DNA from: Flavilitoribacter nigricans DSM 23189 = NBRC 102662
GTDB lineage: Bacteria > Bacteroidota > Bacteroidia > Chitinophagales > Saprospiraceae
Assembly (NCBI RefSeq): GCF_002646595.1
Contig: NZ_PDUD01000030.1
Span: forward strand, 62,001 to 126,000
Length of the DNA stretch: 64,000 bases
Reading direction: 5' to 3'
The position numbers and the translations under genes are program-made. Shown one piece after another: positions 42,865 through 53,076 of this stretch (its first letter is position 1; the number at the start of each line of letters is the position of its first letter). The notes under the pieces are model-generated. The model did not search any database, was not told the DNA's origin, and saw only the letters and a program-made list of their open reading frames with translations.

Positions 42865-45800
42865 ATGTATATGAAATATGCTACCCAGCTCCGACGGTAT
42901 GCGCATACTGTCCTGTTCTTATTTGTATTTACCATTTCCGCTCTTGGTCAATTCGGGCAACCGCAGTTCCTCCTGGATCAGAGTTTTTCACCACCGGAAC
43001 AATTCCGCTTATTCGATGCCAATGGTGACGGATATGATGACCTGTTCACTATCCAGGGTAATACCGTCTTTGCCTATATCTACAGACCGGCCAATAACGG
43101 CTGGCAACTCATTAGCAATACCGACCTGGAAATCAATAGCAGTGAATACAGTTTAACAGCTATACAATACGCCGACCTGGATGGTGATGGGGTAGAGGAT
43201 CTGATCCTTTTGGGAAAAGGAGGGGAATATAAATTCCTGACCTGGCTCAAGTTCTTTCAGGAGGGGACTGGTGCCACCGCTCATTTTGAAGCTCAAGAAA
43301 CATTTTATGTTTCGCTGGAAAGCGAAGTGTACACCAATCCGCTGGTCCATTTTGAAGATATGGACGAAGACGGTGATATCGACATTCTCTACCGTCCTTA
43401 CTCCACCCCGCAACTCATGGAAAATACCGATGGTGCCGGCAATTTTGCGATTACGGAACTTACGGATTTTGACTTCGGGCTGATGTATATGCAGGATCTT
43501 AATCAGGATGGTCTGGCGGACATATTGATCGATCGGGATGGGAACTACGGTATATTTTTCAATGATGGCGATGCCAACTTTATTGATCCTACCCCCATAT
43601 CCAGAGATAATTGGATTGCTGACAACTCCGTATTTATCAATGACACCTTGATCGTAGGAAATTATTTCTTTACCGGGCAGGAAACGGGCGTCTACCATAT
43701 TACCGAGCTGGTGAATGATTCACTAACCAGGCTATTTGAATCACAGGTTATACTTTCTGAAAAATTCTTTTACCACGATTTCGATAAGGACGGGAACAAA
43801 GACCAGGTCCATTATAATTTGGGTTTTGGTTCGGAATTTCTGGAAGTTGGACTATTCAAAGAGGAAAACTTTTTCTTTCACGCCGACACCCAGGTCTATC
43901 AGGTCCAGGCTGTACTTGCCGGGGAAGGTGACATCAATAATGATGGTTGGGACGATATCGTGTACTTTGATGGCACTGCATTTTTCTGGATCGAAAATCT
44001 GGCCGAGGATTTTAATGTATCGGGCACTGCTTACATTGATATAAATGGGAATGGACAAAGGGACGAAGGCGAGCCGGCTTTAGCCAATGCCCGGATCAGC
44101 AGTCCGGATTTCGACTTTGATGTGTACACCAATGCGGCGGGCAATTATTCCATCATTTTACCGGAGGGTTCTTATCAGCTCGAAGCCAGCTATTTTGATG
44201 ATAACATTCAATCCACAGCAGCGGGCCCCAAGACCGTAGAAATAAGCGGAAACGAGCAGCTTAGCGGCATTGATTTTGCGTTTAACTTTGTCAATGGTGT
44301 CCAAAATTTCGACCTTGCGCTATTCAGTAATATCACCCGCTGCGATAACCAGGTCCGTTTTTCGATCATCTACGAAAACACCGGTGACGGCACTACCGAT
44401 GGTAGCATCGAACTCAATATTGACGATCGCACCGAATTTGTATCCGCGGCCGTTCCTCCGTCAAGTATTGATGGCCAGACCTTAAAGTGGGATTTTTCCG
44501 GGTTGGCTCCGCTGGAAAAAAGGAAAATTGAGTTTTTTCTGCACATGCCTACGGCTCAGTTCATTGGAGATTCCCTCTACTTTTCGGCCAGTATCCAAGA
44601 CGCATTTAATATCATTAGTAAGACGGACACCTACCGTTCACTGCTTCGCTGTTCTTTCGACCCGAACGATAAACAGGTTGATCCCATTGGCTACGGCCCG
44701 GACCATCTCACGCTAATGGACGAGGATGAACTGGAATACCTGGTCCGTTTTCAGAACACTGGTAATGATACCGCCTTCAATATCCGGATCACCGACGAAT
44801 TACATCCGCTACTGGACATAAACACCTTTCGGGTCGTGAGCGCCAGTCACCGCTACCGCGCGGAGATTGAGGACCGGATGCTGACGTTCTATTTTGACGA
44901 TATTTTACTCCCGGACAGCACCACTGATCTCACGGGTAGCCAGGGATACGTGCTGTTCCAGATCAATGCGCTGCCGGATTTGGAAGAGGGGGCCCAGATC
45001 ACCAATCAGGCCAATATTTACTTTGACCGAAACGAAGCCATCGTGACCAACGAAGTGGTCAATACCTTTGTATCCTATATTTGCACCGAACTGCGGGCGG
45101 AGATCCAGCAGACCATCTGCACGGGTGAAACTTTTGAAGGATACGCCGCCAGCGGTATTTATGTCGATCAATTCACCACCATCAACGGTTGTGACTCGAC
45201 CCGAACGCTGATCCTGACCGTTTTGGAATCGAGTAGCGCTACCATTAACCGGGAGATCTGTGCCGGTGGAAACGTAGAAGGATATTCCATTTCCGGCACC
45301 TATACCGATACCTTCACTGCGGCCAACGGATGTGATTCTACCAGAACGCTAGTTCTGACCGTCAACGAGAATATCAGCACCACCATTAGCCGGGAGATTT
45401 GCGCCGGTGGAAATGTCGAAGGTTACGATGCTTCGGGTACCTATACGGATACCTTCACCGCAGCCAATGGGTGTGATTCCACTAGAACCCTCGTACTCAT
45501 CGTCAACGATAACATCAGCACCACCATCAGCCGGGAGATCTGCGCCGGTGGAAATGTAGAAGGTTACGATGCGGCTGGTACGTACACTGATACTTTCACT
45601 GCAGCCAATGGGTGTGATTCCACCCGAACGCTCGTACTAATCGTCAATGATAACATCAGCACCACCATCAGCCGGGAGATCTGTGCCGGTGAAAATGTCG
45701 AAGGCTATGATGCTTCCGGTACCTATACTGATACTTTCACTGCAGCCAATAGGTGTGATTCCACCCGAACGCTCGTACTCACCGTCAACGATAACATCAG

Positions 45801-47064
45801 CACGACCATCAGCCGGGAAATCTGCTCCGGTGGAAATGTCGAAGGTTACGATGCGTCTGGGACGTATACTGACACTTTCACCGCAGCTAATGGATGTGAT
45901 TCTACCAGAACGCTAGTTCTGACCGTAAACGAGAATATCAACACCTCTATCAGTCGAGAAATTTGTGCCGGTGGAAATGTCGAAGGATACGATGCGTCCG
46001 GTACGTATACTGATACTTTCACCGCAGCCAATGGATGTGATTCTACCCGAACACTCGTGCTCACCGTCAACGAGAATATCAGCACCACCATCAGCCGCGA
46101 AATCTGCGCCGGTGGAAATGTCGAAGGATACGATGCGTCCGGCACCTATACCGATACCTTTACTGCGGCTAATGGATGTGATTCCGTAAGGACTCTTGTC
46201 CTGACCGTCAACGATAATATCAGTAACACCATCAGCCGCGAAATTTGTGCCGGTGAAAATGTCGAAGGTTATGATGCTTCTGGTACGTACACCGATACCT
46301 TTACCGCAGCCAGCGGTTGCGATTCGATCCGCACTTTAGAACTTACCGTTTTGGCACCGGTCAGCACTACCATTGAAAGCGAGATCTGCGAAGGGGAAAG
46401 CTTGGAGGGGTACGCTGTACCCGGAACCTACACCGATACTTTTACCGGCAGCAATGGCTGCGATTCAACCCGAACCCTGGTACTGCGATTACTACCCGTT
46501 TATCAGAGCACACTCAATATCACGATTTGCGATGAAACCCTGCAGGGGCCTCCGATAACGACCACCGAAACGTCCACGCTCGTCGCCACTAACGGCTGTG
46601 ATTCCATCGTCACGATCAACTACCACAGAATTCCGCTGGCGACCATTGCCGTGGATACGGCCATTTGCGCGGGTGACAGTCTCTACGGTTACGGCGAAGC
46701 CGGCTTATACGTCGATACGCTTTATAATTCCGGCATCTGCGGTACCATCCGAACCCTACAGCTTGGTTTTCTCGATGCCGGCGACGCACAGTGTCTGGTA
46801 CCTACGTACGAACCGGCAGAACTAGGGATCTCCATTTTTCCCAACCCATTCTACCGGCAACTTACGGTTCGTTTTGATGATCATCTCAACGAACCGGTTC
46901 GTCTGCAATTGCTGGATGTGCAGGGGCGTATTTTGGCTGAGGAAAAACGACTGGTAAGTCCGAAGATCTCATTGGAATGGCCCGATATTGATCCCGGTAT
47001 GTACTTTTTGCATATTGTTATGGAAGATCGTTCCACGCTTAGCAAAATCATAAAAATCCGGTGA
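42865..47064 (+). CDS. T9SS-secreted repeat adhesin, paralog 1
   Basis: 1399 aa. A signal peptide (ends ALGQ) is followed by a VCBS/FG-GAP-like calcium-binding beta-propeller (about 35-375) with DANGDGYDD, DLDGDGVED, DMDEDGDID and DINNDGWDD loops. A SdrD-like module starts at DINGNGQRDEGEPALANA (about 390). A DUF11-like section (about 480-740) has CSFDPNDKQVDPIGYGP and ITNQANIYFDRNEAIVTNEVV. Ten 47-residue repeats from residue 750 (EICAGGNVEGYDASGTYTD-type, with a conserved Cys pair IC and GCDS per unit) come next, plus two degenerate ones. The last ~80 residues are a type A T9SS sorting domain (IFPNPFYRQLTV ... GMYFLHI). Expected on the cell surface; partner unknown. Confidence 0.9.
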   Translation: MYMKYATQLRRYAHTVLFLFVFTISALGQFGQPQFLLDQSFSPPEQFRLFDANGDGYDDLFTIQGNTVFAYIYRPANNGWQLISNTDLEINSSEYSLTAIQYADLDGDGVEDLILLGKGGEYKFLTWLKFFQEGTGATAHFEAQETFYVSLESEVYTNPLVHFEDMDEDGDIDILYRPYSTPQLMENTDGAGNFAITELTDFDFGLMYMQDLNQDGLADILIDRDGNYGIFFNDGDANFIDPTPISRDNWIADNSVFINDTLIVGNYFFTGQETGVYHITELVNDSLTRLFESQVILSEKFFYHDFDKDGNKDQVHYNLGFGSEFLEVGLFKEENFFFHADTQVYQVQAVLAGEGDINNDGWDDIVYFDGTAFFWIENLAEDFNVSGTAYIDINGNGQRDEGEPALANARISSPDFDFDVYTNAAGNYSIILPEGSYQLEASYFDDNIQSTAAGPKTVEISGNEQLSGIDFAFNFVNGVQNFDLALFSNITRCDNQVRFSIIYENTGDGTTDGSIELNIDDRTEFVSAAVPPSSIDGQTLKWDFSGLAPLEKRKIEFFLHMPTAQFIGDSLYFSASIQDAFNIISKTDTYRSLLRCSFDPNDKQVDPIGYGPDHLTLMDEDELEYLVRFQNTGNDTAFNIRITDELHPLLDINTFRVVSASHRYRAEIEDRMLTFYFDDILLPDSTTDLTGSQGYVLFQINALPDLEEGAQITNQANIYFDRNEAIVTNEVVNTFVSYICTELRAEIQQTICTGETFEGYAASGIYVDQFTTINGCDSTRTLILTVLESSSATINREICAGGNVEGYSISGTYTDTFTAANGCDSTRTLVLTVNENISTTISREICAGGNVEGYDASGTYTDTFTAANGCDSTRTLVLIVNDNISTTISREICAGGNVEGYDAAGTYTDTFTAANGCDSTRTLVLIVNDNISTTISREICAGENVEGYDASGTYTDTFTAANRCDSTRTLVLTVNDNISTTISREICSGGNVEGYDASGTYTDTFTAANGCDSTRTLVLTVNENINTSISREICAGGNVEGYDASGTYTDTFTAANGCDSTRTLVLTVNENISTTISREICAGGNVEGYDASGTYTDTFTAANGCDSVRTLVLTVNDNISNTISREICAGENVEGYDASGTYTDTFTAASGCDSIRTLELTVLAPVSTTIESEICEGESLEGYAVPGTYTDTFTGSNGCDSTRTLVLRLLPVYQSTLNITICDETLQGPPITTTETSTLVATNGCDSIVTINYHRIPLATIAVDTAICAGDSLYGYGEAGLYVDTLYNSGICGTIRTLQLGFLDAGDAQCLVPTYEPAELGISIFPNPFYRQLTVRFDDHLNEPVRLQLLDVQGRILAEEKRLVSPKISLEWPDIDPGMYFLHIVMEDRSTLSKIIKIR
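45112..46521 (+). repeat. Ten tandem 141-bp repeats in adhesin 1
   Basis: Ten exact-length 47-codon units run from 45112 to 46521, unit boundaries checked at 45253 and 46521. Middle units are near-identical at the DNA level, the outer ones diverge. Two degenerate units follow to about 46797 (TICDETLQGPP- and DTAICAGDSLYG-type). Confidence 0.95.
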
Positions 47065-47078
47065 TCAAGTGATGTTTC

Positions 47079-47220
47079 GGTGCTAATGATTATTCAAGCC
47101 TGAATTTGAAGATTCTATTGAAGAACCACGCTTTAGGGAAAAATTATATATTATATTTAAGCGATTTTTTGAATAAAGCCTTTCTCTCCAAACCCTCCTG
47201 AACTGGAAGGCGCTAATCTG
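47079..47220. repeat. Duplicated upstream region, copy 2
   Basis: Counterpart of 42728-42864, between the two adhesin genes, with the same ordered blocks. It makes each gene likely to have its own promoter. Confidence 0.85.
47152..47159 (+). promoter_or_regulatory. Candidate -7 box of adhesin gene 2
   Basis: TATATTTA at the place equivalent to copy 1 (42798-42805), one base off TAnnTTTG. Confidence 0.35.
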
Positions 47221-50200
47221 ATGTATATGACCTTTTCTTTACCACTCCGGCGGTATGGGTATACCGCTCTGTTTTCTTTGGTGCTTTCACTTCCAGTTTT
47301 GGGGCAACAGTTTGGACAACCACAATCCTTGTTCGACCTGAGTTGGCTTTCACCGGAAAAGTTCGTGTTTTTCGATATTACTGCTGATGGCAACGATGAT
47401 ATACTGACGGTAAAGGATTCTGTCTTTACTGGTCTTATTAATCGCCCTCCTTTCAATAGTGATAAGGATAGATGGCAAATTGTAGAGTCCAACACCTTTG
47501 AGCTTCCCATAGAGCACATCACACACGCAGATCTGGACGGAGACGGACTTGAAGACCTCATTCTTTTCAGTGAGGCCTCCGAAGATGCTTTTGTGACCTG
47601 GATGAAATATTTTGAAGCGGGGAATGGGAAACAGGACCGATTCGAATCCCAGCATACCTTCTACTACCCGGAGGGGGACCAGGTCTATTCTAACCCGGTT
47701 TTTCATCTGGAAGATATGGATCAGGACGGTGACATAGATATTCTTTACCGTCGCACCGCTACCCCCATCCTACTGGAAAACACCGACGGTGCCGGCAATT
47801 TTTCGATCAGAGCAGAACTTACGGATCTAACATTCACGATGATATTTATGCAGGACCTCAATAAAGATGGTCTGGCGGATATGCTAATTGATCGGGATGG
47901 CACCTATTCTATCCGATTTAACGATGGTAACGCAAATTTCGTTAATGAAACTTCCGTCACCCGAAAGCAAGGTATTGCTCCTAATTCGACTTTCCTCAAT
48001 GATTCCCTGATCGTAGGCTACTACATTCCTCCCGGTCAGGAATCCGGGAATTACCGCATCAATAAATTGGCAAATGGTACGCTTTCCAGTGTAACCGGAT
48101 CCTCTGTAACGCTTTCCGAAGACTATTTTTTCTACGATTTTAATAAGGATGGTATTAAGGACCAGGTGCATGTCAACTTTGGTTTTGATTCGGAATTTCT
48201 GGAAGTCACTTTTTTTGACCCGAACAATGTTCTTAACTCCAGCTTTCAACATTATCAGACGCAGGCATCACAAGTCTCTAAAGGTGATATCGACCATGAT
48301 GGTTGGGATGATATTGTCTACCAATACCAGGGCAAATTTTCATGGATAGAAAATCTTGCCCAGGATTTCAACGTAGCGGGCACTGCCTTTATCGATCTTA
48401 ACGGTAATAAGCAACGAGACGCAGGGGAGCCGGCTTTAGCTAATGCGAGGATCACCAGTCCGGATTTTGACTTTGAGGTTTTCACCAATGAAGAGGGTGA
48501 TTATTCGATTACCCTACCGGTGGGTACTTACCAAATGGAAGCCAGCTTTTTTGATAACAATATTCAGTCTGCAGAGGAGGAACCCAAAACTATTGAAATA
48601 GCCAACGGACAACAACTAACCGGAGTCGACTTCGCTTTCAATTTTACAGGTGGCACCAAAAATTTTGACATTTCTCTGTTCAGTAGTATCACCCGCTGTG
48701 ATAACGAGGTTCGTTTTTCGCTCATTTACGAAAACACCGGCGACGCCACTACCGACGGTAGTATCGAACTGAATATTGACGATCGCACCGAATTCGTATC
48801 CGCGGCCATTCCTCCGTCGAGTATGGACGGCCCAACCTTAACCTGGGATTTTTCCGGGCTGGCGCCTTTGGAAAAAAGGAAAATAGAATTTTTTCTACAC
48901 ATGCCTACCGCTCAGTTCATCGGAGATTCACTCACCTTTAAAGCCCGGATACAGGATGCCGCTAATATTATCAGTCAAACGGATAACTATCGTTCTCTGC
49001 TCCGCTGTTCCTTCGATCCGAACGATAAACAGGTCGACCCCGTCGGCTACGGTCCGGATTATCTCACGCTTTTTGAGGAAGAGGAATTGGAATACCTGAT
49101 CCGGTTCCAAAATACCGGTAATGATACGGCTTTCAATATTCGGATCACAGACGAATTGCATCCGTTGCTGGATATTAGTTCTTTCCAGGTGGTGAGTGCC
49201 AGTCATCGTTACCGCGCGGAGATCGCCGATCGTACGCTAACCTTCTTTTTTGATGATATCTTACTACCGGACAGTACCACCAACCTAGAAGGTAGTCAGG
49301 GTTATGTCCTGTTCCGGATCAATAGGCTGGCGGACCTGGAAGAAGGGGCCCAGATCACCAACCAGGCCAATATTTATTTTGATCGAAACGAACCCATCGT
49401 GACCAACGAAGTGATCAATACCTTTGTGTCCTACATTTGCACCGAACTGCGGGAGGAGATCCAACAAACTATCTGCGCGGGGGAAACCTTTGAGGGATAC
49501 GCCACCAGCGGAACTTATGTGGATCAATTCACCACCATCAACGGTTGTGACTCGACCCGAACGCTGATCCTGACCGTTTTGGAATCCAGTAGCGCCACCA
49601 TTAACCGGGAAATCTGTGCTGGTGGAAATATCGAAGGGTATACCGTTTCCGGTACCTATATCGACACTTTTACCGCAGCTAATGGCTGTGATTCCATCAG
49701 AACGCTCGTGCTGACCGTCAAAGATAACATCAGCACGACCATCAGTCGGGAGATCTGCGCCGGTGGAAACGTCGAGGGATACGATGCTTCCGGTACTTAT
49801 ACCGATACCTTTACTGCAGCTAATGGGTGTGATTCCACCAGAACACTAGTGCTCACTGTCAACGAGAATATCAGCACCACCATCAGTCGGGAAATCTGCG
49901 CCGGTGGAAACGTCGAAGGATACGATGCGTCCGGAACGTATACTGACACTTTCACCGCAGCCAATGGATGTGATTCAACCAGAACGCTCTTGCTCACCAT
50001 CAACAATAATATCAGCACGACCATCAGCCGGGAGATTTGCGCTGGTGAAAACGTCGAGGGATACGACACTTCCGGTACGTATACTGACACTTTCACCGCA
50101 GTCAATGGATGCGATTCCACCAGAACACTCGTGCTCACTGTCAACGATAATATCAGTACCACCATCAATCGGGAGATATGTATCGGTGGAAACGTCGAGG

Positions 50201-52125
50201 GATACGATGCTTCCGGCACCTATACCGACACTTTCACTGCAGCTAATGGTTGTGATTCTACCCGGACACTTGTCCTAATTGTCAACGATAATATTACCAC
50301 CACTATCAATCGAGAGATCTGCGCTGGTGGAAATGTCGAGGGATACGATGCGTCCGGTACCTATACAGATACCTTTACTGCAGCTAATGGGTGTGATTCT
50401 ACCAGAACCCTTGTTCTGACCGTCAATGACAACATCAGCACCACCATCAGCCGCGAAATTTGCGCCGGTGGAAACGTCGAGGGATATGCCGCTTCCGGTA
50501 CTTATACCGACACCTTCACTGCAGCCAATGGATGTGATTCTACCAGAACACTCGTACTCACCGTCAACGATAATATCAGCACCACCATCAGCCGCGAAAT
50601 TTGCGCCGGTGGAAATGTCGAGGGATACGATGCTTCCGGCACCTATACCGATACCTTTACTGCAGCTAATGGATGTGATTCCACAAGAATACTTGTCCTC
50701 ACGGTCAATGAAAATATCAGTACCACCATCAGTCGGGAAATTTGTGTCGGTGGAAATGTCGAGGGATACGATGCTTCCGGCACCTATACCGATACCTTTA
50801 CTGCAGCTAATGGATGTGATTCCACCCGAACACTTGTCCTAATTGTCAACGATAACGTCAGCACGACCATCAGTCGGGAGATCTGCGCCGGTGGAAACGT
50901 AGAAGGATACAACGCGTCCGGTACTTACACCGATACTTTCACTGCAGCCAATGGATGTGATTCCACAAGAATACTTGTCCTCACGGTCAACGATAACATC
51001 AGCACGACCATCAGTCGGGAGATCTGCGCCGGTGGGAATGTCGAGGGATACGATGCGTCTGGCACTTATACCGATACCTTTACTGCAGCTAATGGATGTG
51101 ATTCCACAAGAATACTTGTCCTCACGGTCAATGAAAATATCAGTACCACCATCAGTCGGGAGATCTGCGCCGGCGGGAATGTCGAGGGATACGATGCGTC
51201 CGGCACTTATACCGATACCTTCACTGCAGCTAATGGATGTGATTCCACCAGAATACTTGTCCTCACGGTCAATGACAACATCAGCACGACCATCAGTCGG
51301 GAAATTTGTGCCGGTGAAAGCCTGGAGGGATACGATGCATCCGGAATGTATAGAGATATTTTTATCGCAGCCAGTGGTTGCGATTCGATCCGTACCTTAC
51401 AACTTACCGTTTTGTCACCGGTCAGCACTACCATAGAGCGCGAGATCTGTGAAGGGGAAAGCCTGGAGGGTTACGCTGCGCCCGGCACTTATACCGATAC
51501 TTTTATTGGGAGCAATGGCTGCGATTCTATCCGAACACTGGTACTGAGTTTAACCCCCGTCCATCAAAGCACGCTCGATATCACTGTTTGCGATGAAACC
51601 CTACAGGGCCCTCCGGAAACGACCACTGAAATCTCCACCTTTATCGCCAGTAATGGCTGTGACTCTATCGTTACGGTCAACTACCACAGAATACCGTTGG
51701 AGACCATTGCTGTGGATACAGCCATCTGCGCGGGAGACAGTCTCTACGGCTACGGCGAAGCCGGCTTATACGTCGATACGCTTTATGATTCCGGCACCTG
51801 TCGTACCATTCGAACGCTACAACTCAATGTGCTTGGGGCCGGCGATGCGCAGTGTCTGGTACCTACGCTTGATCCGGAAGCCTTTGGGGTTCGAATTTTC
51901 CCTAATCCGGTAGTGCAGCTCCTGACTGTCAGTTTCGATGAGCATCTCAATGAACGAGTACAGGTGCGGTTGCTCGATCTGCGCGGGCGGGTGATCATGG
52001 AAGAAGATCACCTGACCAGATCAAACCTTCAACTAGACCTCTCTGCTCTACCGGGAGGGATGTATTTATTGGAGTTGAACCGGGGCCGGCAGTCCACTGT
52101 TCAAAAGGTGATCAAGATGGAATAG
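47221..52125 (+). CDS. T9SS-secreted repeat adhesin, paralog 2
   Basis: 1634 aa, same layout as the upstream paralog. A signal peptide (ends VLGQQ) leads into an FG-GAP-like propeller (DLDGDGLED, DMDQDGDID, DIDHDGWDD), the DUF11-like part with CSFDPNDKQVDPVGYGP, then fifteen 47-residue Cys-pair repeats from residue 750, two degenerate units and a T9SS type A sorting domain (IFPNPVVQLLTVSF ... GMYLLELNRG). The N-terminal 748 residues have the same length as in paralog 1, while the sequence differs at many positions there. The repeat core is almost identical between the two, which points to gene conversion or recent expansion. Surface role in adhesion or matrix formation is inference. Confidence 0.9.
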   Translation: MYMTFSLPLRRYGYTALFSLVLSLPVLGQQFGQPQSLFDLSWLSPEKFVFFDITADGNDDILTVKDSVFTGLINRPPFNSDKDRWQIVESNTFELPIEHITHADLDGDGLEDLILFSEASEDAFVTWMKYFEAGNGKQDRFESQHTFYYPEGDQVYSNPVFHLEDMDQDGDIDILYRRTATPILLENTDGAGNFSIRAELTDLTFTMIFMQDLNKDGLADMLIDRDGTYSIRFNDGNANFVNETSVTRKQGIAPNSTFLNDSLIVGYYIPPGQESGNYRINKLANGTLSSVTGSSVTLSEDYFFYDFNKDGIKDQVHVNFGFDSEFLEVTFFDPNNVLNSSFQHYQTQASQVSKGDIDHDGWDDIVYQYQGKFSWIENLAQDFNVAGTAFIDLNGNKQRDAGEPALANARITSPDFDFEVFTNEEGDYSITLPVGTYQMEASFFDNNIQSAEEEPKTIEIANGQQLTGVDFAFNFTGGTKNFDISLFSSITRCDNEVRFSLIYENTGDATTDGSIELNIDDRTEFVSAAIPPSSMDGPTLTWDFSGLAPLEKRKIEFFLHMPTAQFIGDSLTFKARIQDAANIISQTDNYRSLLRCSFDPNDKQVDPVGYGPDYLTLFEEEELEYLIRFQNTGNDTAFNIRITDELHPLLDISSFQVVSASHRYRAEIADRTLTFFFDDILLPDSTTNLEGSQGYVLFRINRLADLEEGAQITNQANIYFDRNEPIVTNEVINTFVSYICTELREEIQQTICAGETFEGYATSGTYVDQFTTINGCDSTRTLILTVLESSSATINREICAGGNIEGYTVSGTYIDTFTAANGCDSIRTLVLTVKDNISTTISREICAGGNVEGYDASGTYTDTFTAANGCDSTRTLVLTVNENISTTISREICAGGNVEGYDASGTYTDTFTAANGCDSTRTLLLTINNNISTTISREICAGENVEGYDTSGTYTDTFTAVNGCDSTRTLVLTVNDNISTTINREICIGGNVEGYDASGTYTDTFTAANGCDSTRTLVLIVNDNITTTINREICAGGNVEGYDASGTYTDTFTAANGCDSTRTLVLTVNDNISTTISREICAGGNVEGYAASGTYTDTFTAANGCDSTRTLVLTVNDNISTTISREICAGGNVEGYDASGTYTDTFTAANGCDSTRILVLTVNENISTTISREICVGGNVEGYDASGTYTDTFTAANGCDSTRTLVLIVNDNVSTTISREICAGGNVEGYNASGTYTDTFTAANGCDSTRILVLTVNDNISTTISREICAGGNVEGYDASGTYTDTFTAANGCDSTRILVLTVNENISTTISREICAGGNVEGYDASGTYTDTFTAANGCDSTRILVLTVNDNISTTISREICAGESLEGYDASGMYRDIFIAASGCDSIRTLQLTVLSPVSTTIEREICEGESLEGYAAPGTYTDTFIGSNGCDSIRTLVLSLTPVHQSTLDITVCDETLQGPPETTTEISTFIASNGCDSIVTVNYHRIPLETIAVDTAICAGDSLYGYGEAGLYVDTLYDSGTCRTIRTLQLNVLGAGDAQCLVPTLDPEAFGVRIFPNPVVQLLTVSFDEHLNERVQVRLLDLRGRVIMEEDHLTRSNLQLDLSALPGGMYLLELNRGRQSTVQKVIKME
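49468..51582 (+). repeat. Fifteen tandem 141-bp repeats in adhesin 2
   Basis: Fifteen in-frame 47-codon units, end checked at 51582. Sub-groups of neighbouring units share substitutions (for example units 9, 11, 12 and 13 with RILVL), suggesting block expansion. Two degenerate units continue to about 51858. Confidence 0.95.
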
Positions 52126-52242
52126 ATTCCGGAAATTAGATGCACAGTATGAGTACTAATATTCTGATGTTTCCCGGGAATGCTAACCAGCTTTTAATTT
52201 TTAATTCCTATTCCTTTCCCACGGGGAGCAATCAAAAGCATT

Positions 52243-52842
52243 ATGCATCACCTCATTCGGTACGGATCAGAAGCAGCAGTAATAGCCGCACTATTGTTGC
52301 TGTTTCTGGTACCTGTCCAGGAAGAAGACTGGACGGAATACCGGGTGGAGGCCGGCAATCACGATTTTCGTCCGAATGATTTTCCGGCGCCTCATTTCGG
52401 GGCGGATCATTATACCGCCGATCTGACGTTCACACCCTCCTGTTGGTGGAGTCAGGAGGATACCGACTATACCGGCGGAAGGGATATCTACGACTGGAAC
52501 AAGATCGGAGGCATGACCAATTTTTTCAACAGTAACTCCACTCATTCCGTGATGCTCGGATGGCGTCCGGCCGCCACAGCAAATACCATTGAAGTTACCG
52601 CTTACATCAACCCCAAAGAAGGTCGTTTCGTTACGGGGCCGGTACTGCAGATTCCCGTTAACCGGCCGCTGCACGCTGAGATCAAATGGGCATCAGATAC
52701 CGTCTATTACGAATACGGTAACCTGAGTTTCAGCTATGCCATTCCCAAACCCTGGAGCATCCGTAAGATCGGCCCCTGGTTCGGGGGCAACCAGCCGGCC
52801 CACCGGGAGATGTTTTTAAAAATGCAGGCGCAGTTGGATTAA
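52243..52842 (+). CDS. Hypothetical protein with N-terminal membrane anchor
   Basis: 199 aa, family not recognised. A single hydrophobic helix near the N-terminus (AAVIAALLLLFLVPV, about 11-25) precedes a soluble domain with many Trp and Tyr. This begins WTEYRVEAGNHDFRPNDFPAPHFG and ends HREMFLKMQAQLD. It looks like a beta-sandwich anchored to the inner membrane or exported as an uncleaved protein. The ATG at 52243 is preferred; an overlapping frame from 52140 in another phase is a shadow. It lies about 120 bases after the second adhesin and about 230 before the aminotransferase, with no clear link to either. Confidence 0.7.
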   Translation: MHHLIRYGSEAAVIAALLLLFLVPVQEEDWTEYRVEAGNHDFRPNDFPAPHFGADHYTADLTFTPSCWWSQEDTDYTGGRDIYDWNKIGGMTNFFNSNSTHSVMLGWRPAATANTIEVTAYINPKEGRFVTGPVLQIPVNRPLHAEIKWASDTVYYEYGNLSFSYAIPKPWSIRKIGPWFGGNQPAHREMFLKMQAQLD

Positions 52843-53076
52843 TGGTCTTCAGACACCCATTCTCTTTATGTACTTTTCAATTCTGATTACCCACCTATTT
52901 CGACGTACTAATCCGGTTACCGAAATGCTTATGCAATGACGTCTACCAGGCGTGTTAAGCCGTTCGGCTAAAGGATTAATTTGTATCTTCCATCCAGGTA
53001 CATTATTAAGCGTTGCCGGTGAATTACCGTCGCTCCGTCTACGTATAACCCGGCAAGCGCACAAATCAGGATTAGT

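Noticed and set aside
45112-51582. Regularly spaced 141-bp repeats, considered as a CRISPR-like array
   Set aside because: The repeats are in-frame protein-coding units without spacers, continuous inside two long ORFs.
52140-52379. 79-codon ORF starting before the hypothetical gene at 52243
   Set aside because: Different phase and overlapping; the product is shorter and has no signal or domain.
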